This document shows positions 1 through 6,460 of a DNA stretch of 9,835 nucleotides, piece after piece. Numbering within the stretch: the first letter of the stretch is position 1; each line of letters starts with the position of its first letter. A program made the translations under genes and the position numbers. The DNA lies in assembly GCA_007118045.1 (NCBI GenBank), contig SKTG01000257.1:1-9835 (forward strand), in the 5' to 3' direction. The notes under the pieces are model-generated. The model ran no database searches and was not told where the DNA came from. It saw only the letters and a list, made by a program, of their open reading frames with translations. Source of the stretch: Nitriliruptoraceae bacterium (GTDB taxonomy: Bacteria > Actinomycetota > Nitriliruptoria > Nitriliruptorales > Nitriliruptoraceae).

Positions 1-337
1 GGGCGTGCACCGCAACGGTCCGGCCGACCCCGCCGGGCGGCTCGCCTCCCACCTGCACCTCTCGCTCGCCGACGTGGACCCGGCCGCGCTGTCGCTCGGA
101 CTCGACCGGGTCGGGGTGGCCGCCTCCTCCGGAGCGGCCTGCGGTGCCGGCGCCGCCACCGCCTCGCCGGTGCTCGAGGCCACGGGGATCACGGGCACGC
201 CGCTGCGGCTCTCGCTCGGCTGGGACACCACGGAGGCGCAGGTCGACGAAGCGACCGAACGCCTCACGGGGTTGTTCGAGGAGCTGCTGGACGCGACCGT
301 CCGTCCGGGCCACCGAGCCGCCGCGACGGGGCGCTGA
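1..337 (+). CDS. Cysteine desulfurase (NifS/IscS-like), C-terminal part
   Basis: The 3' end of a PLP-dependent cysteine desulfurase, which takes sulfur from L-cysteine onto an enzyme persulfide for tRNA thiolation or Fe-S assembly. The window opens inside the gene, so only about 111 residues are visible, with codons in phase from position 2; the GTG at 5 is probably internal. The mobile-loop signature SSGAACGAGA is present, and the predicted persulfide-carrying Cys is encoded at 140-142. It is followed by a PVLEATG segment and an LRLSLGWDTTEAQVDEA tail, typical of the family's end (compare SHVL.AMG and R.SLG..T). The PLP lysine and the rest of the fold lie outside the window. Its TGA overlaps the mnmA ATG by one base, so the two are translationally coupled and the desulfurase is the likely sulfur donor for MnmA. 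Family is confident; IscS versus SufS/NifS subtype cannot be decided from this fragment. Confidence 0.9.
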   Translation, partial: GVHRNGPADPAGRLASHLHLSLADVDPAALSLGLDRVGVAASSGAACGAGAATASPVLEATGITGTPLRLSLGWDTTEAQVDEATERLTGLFEELLDATVRPGHRAAATGR

Positions 338-1479
338 TGGCTCGCGTGCTGGTCGCCATGTCGGGCGGCGTGGACAGCGCCGTGGCTGCGGCCCTGCTGG
401 TCGAGCAGGGCCACGACGTCACGGGCGTCCACCTCAAGCTGGCGGAGATCCCCGTCGACGAGCAGGTACCCGGGCACGGGTGCTGCACGCTCGACGACGC
501 TCAGGACGCCCGACGTGCCGCGCAGGTGCTCGACGTCCCGTTCTACGTCTGGGACCTCTCCGAGGCGTTCCGTCGGGAGGTGCAGGAACCGTTCGCTCGC
601 GACTACGCGGCCGGGATCACCCCGAACCCGTGCGTGACCTGCAACGAGCGCGTGAAGTACTCGGCGCTGCTCGCCCGTGCCCGGGAGCTCGGCTTCGACG
701 CGCTCGCGACGGGCCATCACGCCCGTCTCCGGCGTCACGGCGAACCCGTCACCAGCCCCGGACCGGGGGCCCGGCTGCACCGGGCGGTCGATCCGCGCAA
801 GGACCAGTCCTACGTGCTGTATGTGGCGACCCCTGACGAGCTGGCGCACACGCTGCTGCCGGTCGGTGAGCTGACCAAGGACGCGATCCGCGAGCGTGCC
901 GCGTCCGCCGGCTTCCGGGTGGCGGCCAAACCCGACAGCTACGACGTGTGCTTCATCCCCGACGGGGACACCGCCGGCTACCTCGCCGAGCAGCTCCCCG
1001 CGGCCCCCGGGCCGGTCGTCGACGCCGACGGCGAGGTGCTGGGCGAGCACGACGGCGTGTGGCGCTTCACGGTCGGTCAGCGTCGCGGGCTCGGGCTGGA
1101 CGGTGCCCCACCGCAGACCGACGAGCACGGGCGGGTGACGCGCCGGTTCGTCACCGACGTCGACGCCACGACCCGGACGGTGCGGGTCGGGCCGCGCCCC
1201 CACCTCGCGTGCCGCTGGGCCGAGCTCGACGGGCCCACCTGGACCACGGGCCAGCGGCCGTCGGGCCCCGTGCGGGTGCAGATCCGCGCCCACGGGGCGA
1301 CCGTGTCGGGGCGGGTGACGGGGACCGAGCCGCACCCCCGGGTCGAGCTAGACGAACCCGTGCACGGGCTGGCCCTGGGCCAGGCCGCCGTGCTCTACGA
1401 CCCCGCCGACGACCACTGCCTGGGCGGTGGCCGCGTCGTCCGCGCCGACCGACCCGCGGGACTTCCGGTCCTGGCCTGA
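337..1479 (+). CDS. mnmA: tRNA-specific 2-thiouridylase MnmA (TrmU)
   Basis: A 380-residue cytosolic enzyme that uses ATP and a relayed persulfide sulfur to make 2-thiouridine at wobble position 34 of the Lys, Glu and Gln tRNAs. The N-terminal PP-loop motif SGGVDS lies at residues 9-14. The two catalytic cysteines are visible: Cys102 in NPCVTCNERVK (equivalent to E. coli Cys102) and Cys205 in DSYDVCFIPDGD (equivalent to Cys199). The TGHHAR and DPRKDQSYVLY blocks, the FTVGQRRGLGL block of the central domain and a C-terminal beta-barrel region are all present, so the length is normal. The ATG is chosen because it overlaps the desulfurase TGA (TGATG) and places the PP-loop at the expected distance from the start. 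An extra cysteine (Cys99) precedes Cys102, as in many MnmA proteins outside the enterobacteria. Probably co-transcribed with the upstream desulfurase. Confidence 0.97.
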   Translation: MARVLVAMSGGVDSAVAAALLVEQGHDVTGVHLKLAEIPVDEQVPGHGCCTLDDAQDARRAAQVLDVPFYVWDLSEAFRREVQEPFARDYAAGITPNPCVTCNERVKYSALLARARELGFDALATGHHARLRRHGEPVTSPGPGARLHRAVDPRKDQSYVLYVATPDELAHTLLPVGELTKDAIRERAASAGFRVAAKPDSYDVCFIPDGDTAGYLAEQLPAAPGPVVDADGEVLGEHDGVWRFTVGQRRGLGLDGAPPQTDEHGRVTRRFVTDVDATTRTVRVGPRPHLACRWAELDGPTWTTGQRPSGPVRVQIRAHGATVSGRVTGTEPHPRVELDEPVHGLALGQAAVLYDPADDHCLGGGRVVRADRPAGLPVLA

Positions 1480-1487
1480 GCCGCTCC

Positions 1488-1533
1488 GGCCCCCCGTGGG
1501 GCCGAAGGTCCCGGGACTTCGACGACCTTCGGC
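1488..1533 (+). terminator. Two overlapping hairpins after mnmA (terminator-like)
   Basis: Beginning 8 nt after the mnmA stop there are two inverted repeats that share bases. Hairpin A has a 6-bp stem, 1488-1493 (GGCCCC) with 1498-1503 (GGGGCC), and a 4-nt loop. Hairpin B has a perfect 10-bp stem, 1501-1510 (GCCGAAGGTC) with 1524-1533 (GACCTTCGGC), and a 13-nt loop. Bases 1501-1503 belong to both, so only one can form at a time. No T-run follows, as is common in high-GC actinobacteria. The simplest reading is the end of the desulfurase-mnmA transcript. Confidence 0.5.
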
Positions 1534-1588
1534 GACCCCGGACGGTCGACACGGCCCTGCCCGGGCGGGTCCGCGCCGGCCATCATGC

Positions 1589-1613
1589 ACCTCGAGGTCA
1601 CCACAGCGGTGAC
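1589..1613. promoter_or_regulatory. Palindrome pair upstream of doxX (candidate operator)
   Basis: A perfect 10-bp palindrome ACCTCGAGGT (1589-1598) adjoins, sharing two bases, a perfect inverted repeat GTCACC-N5-GGTGAC (1597-1613). They end 39 nt before the DoxX start, in the only gap before that gene. Position and symmetry fit a repressor or activator site, but I could not identify a clean promoter next to them, and short palindromes arise easily in DNA of this composition. Confidence 0.3.
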
Positions 1614-1652
1614 ACCAAACCCAAGGCAACGACACACACCGAGGAGCACGAC

Positions 1653-2204
1653 ATGAGCGCGACCCAGAGCATCGTCGACGTCAGCCAGTCCGTCCCGAGC
1701 CTCGAGCAGACCCGGCAGGTCAAGGTCTTCAACCGCCTGCTCGCCGTCACCCGCATCGCGGTCGGCTGGATCTTCCTCTGGTCGTTCCTGGACAAGGCGT
1801 TCGGTCTGCGCTTCGCGACCGAGCCCGCCGACGCCTGGATCGCCGGTGGCAGCCCCGCTTTCGGATGGCTCGAGTTCGGTGTCACCGGTCCGCTCGCGCC
1901 GATGTTCCAGGCCATGGCCGGCTCCACCGTCGTCGACGTGCTCTACATGGGCGGCATGCTCGGCATGGGCCTCGCGCTGATCCTCGGCATCGGCCTCCGC
2001 GTCAACGCGGTGCTCGGCACCGTGATGGTGGTCATGATGTGGGCCGGCTCCCTGCTGCCGGAGACCAACCCGTTCATGACCTACCACCTGCTCTACGGTC
2101 TCCTGTTCGTCCTCTTCGCGGTCGGCGCCGCGGGGCACACCTGGGGCCTCGGTCGTCGTTGGGAGCAGCTGCCGATCGTGCAGCGGGCCCCCTGGCTGAA
2201 GTAG
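1653..2204 (+). CDS. DoxX/DoxD-like integral membrane protein
   Basis: A 183-residue inner-membrane protein. The frame is open far upstream, but translation should start at the ATG at 1653, which has a good Shine-Dalgarno (GAGGAG, 1641-1646) six bases away; upstream codons overlap mnmA and are Arg/Pro-rich. Hydrophobic segments lie at about residues 28-50, 92-114, 117-133 and 143-161, giving four probable membrane helices. The block W.FLWSFLDKAFGL (39-52) followed by PADAWIAGGSPAFGWLEF (58-75) resembles the DoxD-like family related to the thiosulfate:quinone oxidoreductase large subunit of Acidianus, within the DoxX superfamily. DoxX-type proteins have also been linked to oxidative-stress complexes in mycobacteria. 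Substrate is not deducible here and no partner subunit (DoxA-like) is in the window. It is bracketed by hairpins, so it is probably its own transcription unit. Confidence 0.8.
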   Translation: MSATQSIVDVSQSVPSLEQTRQVKVFNRLLAVTRIAVGWIFLWSFLDKAFGLRFATEPADAWIAGGSPAFGWLEFGVTGPLAPMFQAMAGSTVVDVLYMGGMLGMGLALILGIGLRVNAVLGTVMVVMMWAGSLLPETNPFMTYHLLYGLLFVLFAVGAAGHTWGLGRRWEQLPIVQRAPWLK

Positions 2205-2228
2205 TCCCCTCGAGCAAGAGAGACACCA

Positions 2229-2258
2229 CGACGGCGTCGCCCACGGGCGGCGCCGTCG
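2229..2258 (+). terminator. Strong hairpin terminator after the DoxX-like gene
   Basis: An 8-bp perfect stem, 2229-2236 (CGACGGCG) with 2251-2258 (CGCCGTCG), continues inward through one T-G wobble and four more G-C pairs (2238-2241 with 2246-2249) to a 4-nt loop. That makes a 13-bp stem starting 25 nt after the stop codon. There is no T-run. It lies between the DoxX-like gene and ligA and probably separates their transcripts. Confidence 0.65.
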
Positions 2259-2293
2259 CCGTTCGCGCAGGGCCTGGCGCCACGGGACCGGGA

Positions 2294-2299
2294 TAGCCT
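2294..2299 (+). promoter_or_regulatory. Candidate -10 element for ligA (TAGCCT)
   Basis: TAGCCT fits the actinobacterial TANNNT -10 consensus and lies 31 nt before the ligA GTG, giving a plausible short leader. No convincing -35 hexamer is visible 16-18 bp upstream. The same heptamer TAGCCTC occurs ahead of gatC, which slightly strengthens both calls. Confidence 0.35.
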
Positions 2300-2330
2300 C
2301 GCGCCGTCCCGACCGACGAAGCGAGCTGCC

Positions 2331-4427
2331 GTGTCCGACGTGCCGACCGACCCGCGCGAGGCCCGGGCGCGTCACGACGAGCTCGCACGCGCCATCCGCG
2401 ACGCGCGCTACCGCTACTACGTGCTCTCCTCGCCACAGATCACGGATGCGGAGTTCGACGGGCTGTTGCGTGAGCTCGAGGCGATCGAGGAGGAGCACCC
2501 CCGGCTGGTGACCGCCTCGTCGCCGACCCAGCAGGTCGGCGCGCCACGCGACGCGGCCTTCCCCCCGGTCGAGCACCCGCAGCCGATGCTCAGCCTCGAC
2601 AACGCGTTCTCGCGCGAGGAACTCGACGCCTGGGCCGATCGTGTCCAGCGCGGCCTGGCGGCCGCGGCCGGCCGGGCGGCCGACGAGGAGCAGGCCGATC
2701 CGGCCGACGCGCCACGAGCGAGCTTCGTCTGCGAGCTGAAGATCGACGGGGTGGGCATCGACCTCGTGTACCGGGACGGGGTACTGGCGACGGGGGCCAC
2801 ACGGGGCGACGGGGTGGTCGGTGAGGACGTCACCGCCCAGATCCTCACGGTCGAGGACGTGCCCTACCGACTGGACCTGGACGATCCCCCGGCGCTGCTC
2901 GAGGTCCGCGGCGAGGTCTACTACCCGCTCGAGCTGTTCGAGAGGATGAACGCCGAGCGCATCGAGCGCGGCGAGGCGGCCTTCATGAACCCGCGCAACG
3001 CGGCCTCCGGGGCGCTGCGGCAGAAGGACCCGGAGATCACGCGCACCCGTCCCCTGGCGGTGTGGTGCCACGGCACCGGCGCGCAGGAGGGGGTGTCGTT
3101 CTCGCGGCACAGCGAGACGTTGCGCTGGCTGGCCGACGCCGGACTGCCGGTCGACCCGGAGACCACGGTGGTCGAGGGCGTCGACGAGGTCTGGGACTTC
3201 GTGGAGCGCTGGACCGCGGCGCGTCACGACGTGACGTACGAGATCGACGGGGTCGTGGTCAAGCTCGACGACCTGGCACAGCGTCGGCAGCTCGGGTTCA
3301 CGGCGCGGGCACCCCGCTGGGCGATCGCGTTCAAGATGCCGCCGATCGAGCAGGAGACCACGCTCGAGCGCATCGAGGTCAACGTCGGGCGCACCGGCAA
3401 GGCCACGCCCTACGCCGTCCTCGAGCCCGTGCTGGTCGCCGGGACCACCATCACCTACGCCACGTTGCACAACGAGATCCAGGTGCGGGCCAAGGACGTG
3501 CGGCCCGGTGACCGCGTCATGGTCCGACGGGCCGGCGACGTGATCCCCGAGGTCGTGGGCCCGGTGCTCTCCAAGCGGCCCGAAGGGACGCAGCCGTGGA
3601 CGATGCCGCGAGCCTGTCCGTTCTGTGGCGAGCCGCTCGTGAGGCCGGAGGGCGAGGCCCACCACGTGTGCGAGAACGTGGACTGCCCCAACCGGCTGTT
3701 CGAGTCCCTGACCCACCTCGCCAGCCGAACGGCACTCGACATCGAGGGGCTCGGGGAGCAGACCGTGGAGCTGCTGCTCGAGCGCGGGCTGATCCACGAC
3801 CTCGCCGACGTCTTCCGGCTCCACGAGCACCGTGACGAGCTGCTCGAGCTGGAGAAGTGGGGCGAGAGGCGGGTCGACAACCTGCTGGCCGGCATCGACG
3901 CCGGCCGACGGCGCCCCCTGGACCGCGTCCTGGTCGCTCTGAACATCCGCCACCTCGGGCCCACCTACGCCAAGACCCTGGTGCGGGCGCTGCCGAGCCT
4001 GGACGCGATCCGCGGAGCCACCCCCGAGCAGCTCGAGGCGATCGACGGCATCGGACCGACCATCGCGGCGGCCGTCAGCGCCTGGTTCGCCACGCCCCGC
4101 AACGGCGAACTGGTCGAGGAGCTGATCGAGCTGGGCGTCACGACCGAGGCCGACGTCCCCACCGCCACCAGCGACCTTCCCTCGCTCGAGGGCTGGACGG
4201 TCGTGGTGACCGGGACCCTCGACGGCTTCACGCGGGAGGAGGCGACCGCCGCGCTCGAGGAGCGGGGCGCGAAGGTCACCGGCAGCGTCTCCGGGCGGAC
4301 CTCCGTGGTCGTCGCAGGCGCCGACCCGGGCACGAAGGTCGACAAGGCCGCCTCGCTCGGGGTCCCCGTGGCCGACGACGTCGCGTTCCGCCAACTGCTC
4401 GACGACGGCGAGCTACCGGACGGATGA
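2331..4427 (+). CDS. ligA: NAD+-dependent DNA ligase LigA
   Basis: A 698-residue essential ligase that seals nicks in replication and repair, using NAD+ and releasing NMN. Visible domains: Ia (about 1-75, with RYRYYVLSSPQITDAEFD, which contacts NMN), adenylation domain with active-site Lys137 in ELKIDG, the RNAASGALR block (222-230), a YEIDGVVVK block (303-311), OB fold with NVGRTGKATP (351-360), a four-Cys zinc finger (Cys429, Cys432, Cys447, Cys452), helix-hairpin-helix repeats (about 465-590) and a C-terminal BRCT domain (about 618-698). Everything is intact. Between about 108 and 130 there is an Ala/Asp/Glu-rich stretch that pushes the catalytic Lys beyond its usual position (115 in E. 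coli). The start is a GTG with only a weak Shine-Dalgarno; domain Ia begins at the expected distance. The stop overlaps the next gene by 4 nt (ATGA), implying coupling. Confidence 0.98.
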   Translation: MSDVPTDPREARARHDELARAIRDARYRYYVLSSPQITDAEFDGLLRELEAIEEEHPRLVTASSPTQQVGAPRDAAFPPVEHPQPMLSLDNAFSREELDAWADRVQRGLAAAAGRAADEEQADPADAPRASFVCELKIDGVGIDLVYRDGVLATGATRGDGVVGEDVTAQILTVEDVPYRLDLDDPPALLEVRGEVYYPLELFERMNAERIERGEAAFMNPRNAASGALRQKDPEITRTRPLAVWCHGTGAQEGVSFSRHSETLRWLADAGLPVDPETTVVEGVDEVWDFVERWTAARHDVTYEIDGVVVKLDDLAQRRQLGFTARAPRWAIAFKMPPIEQETTLERIEVNVGRTGKATPYAVLEPVLVAGTTITYATLHNEIQVRAKDVRPGDRVMVRRAGDVIPEVVGPVLSKRPEGTQPWTMPRACPFCGEPLVRPEGEAHHVCENVDCPNRLFESLTHLASRTALDIEGLGEQTVELLLERGLIHDLADVFRLHEHRDELLELEKWGERRVDNLLAGIDAGRRRPLDRVLVALNIRHLGPTYAKTLVRALPSLDAIRGATPEQLEAIDGIGPTIAAAVSAWFATPRNGELVEELIELGVTTEADVPTATSDLPSLEGWTVVVTGTLDGFTREEATAALEERGAKVTGSVSGRTSVVVAGADPGTKVDKAASLGVPVADDVAFRQLLDDGELPDG

Positions 4428-5671
4428 CGGGCCCTGGCGTCGCGCCCTTCGATGCCGCCGCCTACCCGGGCCCGCGGCCCGAGGGGCCTGTGCTCGTCCA
4501 CCACGGGCGCGTCCGTCGGGTCGCCGTCGACGGACCCGCGGAGACGCCGATACGCCCGATCGCCGACCCGGATACGGCCGCGGAAGTGGGTCACGGTCGG
4601 GTGGCCGACGACCCGTCCGTGCTGGCCGCGCTCCACGAGGTCCGCTGGAGCGTGGCGTACGGATCCAACGCCTCCCCCGGCCGGTTGGTGTCCAAGCACC
4701 TCACCGTCGAGGGGGCCTTGCTGCTGCCCGCCCGACTGTGCGGCTGGGTCCCCGCCTTCGAGGGGCGGCGGACCGGTTACGGCGCCGTCCCTCTGACGCT
4801 CGTGCCACGTGCGGGGGCCGTGACCGACACCTGGGTGCTCGGTGTCCCGCCCGGTGCCACGGACCTGCTCGATCTGACCGAGGGCCGGACCGAGACGCTC
4901 GAGGAGGAGGCCGTCGGTGGGGGAACGCCGGCCGGCGCGGGCACGGACGGGGTGCACGCCGCGCCGCCGGGCTCGTACCGCCTCGGTGGGGTCGGCGAGG
5001 TGGCGGTCGCGGACCGGTTCCGGTTGGTGACCGGCTTCGCCTACCTGCCCGGGCCCGACACCTCCGTGCAGGTCGATGAGGACGGAGCGTGGCGCACCTG
5101 GCCGGAGGTCGACCAGCACGGCGCGACCGAGCACCTCGAGCGCGGCGGTCCCACCACCGCCGCCCCACACGTGGCCTCGGCCGTGATCGGCCCGTGGCCC
5201 GCGACCCCCCTGCGAGACCTGCCGTTGTTCGTCTACGGGTCGTTGCGGCCGGGCCGGACGGCCTGGCACCGCATCGCCGACCGCGTCCGTCACCTCGGGC
5301 CGACGCACGCCCGGGGGCAGCTGCACGACAGCGGTGCCGGTTGGCCGGCCGCGACGATCGAGGGGTCCCGGCCAGCCGCCCGCCGGGGAAACGCGCGGGA
5401 CGAGAGGGTGCGAGCCGTGGACGGCCCGGACGACGACGCTCGTCGGGGTGGTGAGGTCCACGGCGACCTGCTCGAGATCGCCCCCGGGGTCGACGTCCCC
5501 GGTCTACTGGCCGAGCTCGACGACTACGAGGGCGCGCCGGACCTCTTCGAGCGGCGAGCGGTCCCGGTCGTCGGTGCGGCCGGCCCCCGCTGGGCGCTCA
5601 CCTACGTCTGGGCCGGTCCGCGGCTGCCGGGCCGTCCGCTGCCCGGCGGGGCGTGGCCGCCGGCAGGTTGA
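4424..5671 (+). CDS. Protein with two GGCT-like (gamma-glutamylcyclotransferase fold) domains
   Basis: A 415-residue protein that appears to be a tandem fusion of two gamma-glutamylcyclotransferase-like domains. The N-terminal unit has WSVAYGSN (75-82) and LLDLTEGR (148-155); the C-terminal unit has LFVYGSLRPG (268-277) and ELDDYEGAPDLFERRAV (364-380). YGSx is the substrate-binding loop of the fold, and the Glu of the (D/E)xYEG motif, Glu369 here, is the usual catalytic acid; Glu153 is the candidate in the first unit. GGCT-fold enzymes cyclize gamma-glutamyl groups to 5-oxoproline, but the exact substrate here is unknown and the first unit is more divergent. A charged, low-complexity insert (about 313-345) interrupts the second unit. 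The start ATG at 4424 overlaps the ligA stop (ATGA), so it is translated with ligA; the frame is open further upstream only as a shadow of ligA. No signal peptide or membrane segment is seen. Confidence 0.8.
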   Translation: MTGPGVAPFDAAAYPGPRPEGPVLVHHGRVRRVAVDGPAETPIRPIADPDTAAEVGHGRVADDPSVLAALHEVRWSVAYGSNASPGRLVSKHLTVEGALLLPARLCGWVPAFEGRRTGYGAVPLTLVPRAGAVTDTWVLGVPPGATDLLDLTEGRTETLEEEAVGGGTPAGAGTDGVHAAPPGSYRLGGVGEVAVADRFRLVTGFAYLPGPDTSVQVDEDGAWRTWPEVDQHGATEHLERGGPTTAAPHVASAVIGPWPATPLRDLPLFVYGSLRPGRTAWHRIADRVRHLGPTHARGQLHDSGAGWPAATIEGSRPAARRGNARDERVRAVDGPDDDARRGGEVHGDLLEIAPGVDVPGLLAELDDYEGAPDLFERRAVPVVGAAGPRWALTYVWAGPRLPGRPLPGGAWPPAG

Positions 5672-5672
5672 T

Positions 5673-5701
5673 ACCCACGGACGCCGGCGCTGATCGTGGG
5701 T
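5673..5701. terminator. Bidirectional hairpin between convergent genes
   Basis: Inverted repeat ACCCACG (5673-5679) and CGTGGGT (5695-5701), with an inner G-T wobble and a loop containing a CGCCGGCG palindrome. It fills the 54-bp gap between the GGCT-like gene (plus) and the NrtR-like gene (minus), starting just after one stop and ending 24 nt from the other. It could therefore stop transcription from both sides. No T-run. Confidence 0.5.
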
Positions 5702-5725
5702 CGAGGCGCGGTGGCGCGCAGGGAT

Positions 5726-6460
5726 CTACGGCCGCAGCATGGCCGGGTGCAGGCGCGTGGCCGGGCCCCGCCGGTAGCGCTTGGCGGGTCGTCCACCACC
5801 CGGACCGGGGCTCGCCAGGCCCTCGGCCTCGGTGACGAAACCCCGGGCGGAGACCACCTTGCGCCGGAAGTTCGCCGGATCCAGGGACACGCCCCAGACC
5901 GCCTCGTAGACGCGCCGCAGCTCGCCGAGGGTGAACACGTCGGCGACGAACGCCGCGGCGAGCGACGTGTACTCCAGCTTCGAACGCGCACGTTCGAGCG
6001 CGTCGGGGACGATGCGGTCGTGGTCGTAGGCCAAGCGGGGGCCATCCTGCGTACCGAGCTGCTCGACGTCCCACAGCTGCGCCGTCAGCGGATCCGTGGG
6101 GTCGTGCGTCGTCGGCGTCAGTGCGAGGTAGGCGACCGAGACGACGCGACCCCGGGGATCCCGGCTCGGGTCGCCGTAGGTGCGCAGCTGCTCGAGGTGG
6201 GCGTCGGGGGCCCTGACCCCGGCTAGCTCCGCGAGGGCCCGGTGCGCGGTGTCGTCCAGGCTCTCGTCGTCACGGACGCGGCGGCCGGGCAACGCCCAGT
6301 GCCCCGCGAGCTGGGGGGCGTCCGGCTCGACGAGCAGGAGCTTCAGGCGGCCGTCGAGGACGGTCAGGAGCGCGACGTCCACCGCGACGGCGCAGGTGGA
6401 GACGGGTGCTGCGGAGCCCGGTGGGACCGCGCTCGTGAGCCGCTCGGACCGGATCGTCAC
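5726..6460 (-). CDS. nrtR: NrtR-type transcriptional regulator (degenerate Nudix domain plus winged helix)
   Basis: A 244-residue cytosolic protein with the NrtR architecture: an N-terminal Nudix-like domain (about 22-135) and a C-terminal winged-helix domain (about 163-235). The block LAYDHDRIVPDALERARSKL (143-162), then FTLGELRRVYEAVWG (176-190) and NFRRKV (197-202), are hallmarks of the family. The Nudix box (about 59-81) is degraded: LPGRRV instead of LPGG.V, and RALAEL where catalysis needs REUxEE, so hydrolysis is unlikely. NrtR proteins bind ADP-ribose-type ligands through this domain and repress NAD-biosynthesis and salvage genes. It starts with GTG, overlapping the pncA TGA by 4 nt (GTGA), so it is co-translated with nicotinamidase. 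The C-terminal tail is Arg/Pro-rich (GRPAKRYRR). The alternative, an active Nudix hydrolase, is disfavoured by the box and the DNA-binding domain. Confidence 0.88.
   Translation of the reverse strand: MTIRSERLTSAVPPGSAAPVSTCAVAVDVALLTVLDGRLKLLLVEPDAPQLAGHWALPGRRVRDDESLDDTAHRALAELAGVRAPDAHLEQLRTYGDPSRDPRGRVVSVAYLALTPTTHDPTDPLTAQLWDVEQLGTQDGPRLAYDHDRIVPDALERARSKLEYTSLAAAFVADVFTLGELRRVYEAVWGVSLDPANFRRKVVSARGFVTEAEGLASPGPGGGRPAKRYRRGPATRLHPAMLRP

Noticed and set aside
948..1652. Upstream extension of the DoxX-like reading frame into mnmA
   Set aside because: The extension is Arg/Pro-rich, overlaps the mnmA 3' end in another frame and crosses the hairpins; the ATG at 1653 has a clear Shine-Dalgarno.
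1395..4394. 999-codon open frame on the minus strand across doxX and ligA
   Set aside because: It runs antisense to ligA, whose family assignment is certain, and its translation is rich in Arg, Gly, Asp, Val and Leu without recognisable domains. Long antisense frames are expected in DNA with G/C at third positions.
3965..5461. 498-codon minus-strand frame opposite the end of ligA and the GGCT-like gene
   Set aside because: Antisense shadow of two supported plus-strand genes; no domain motif in its translation.
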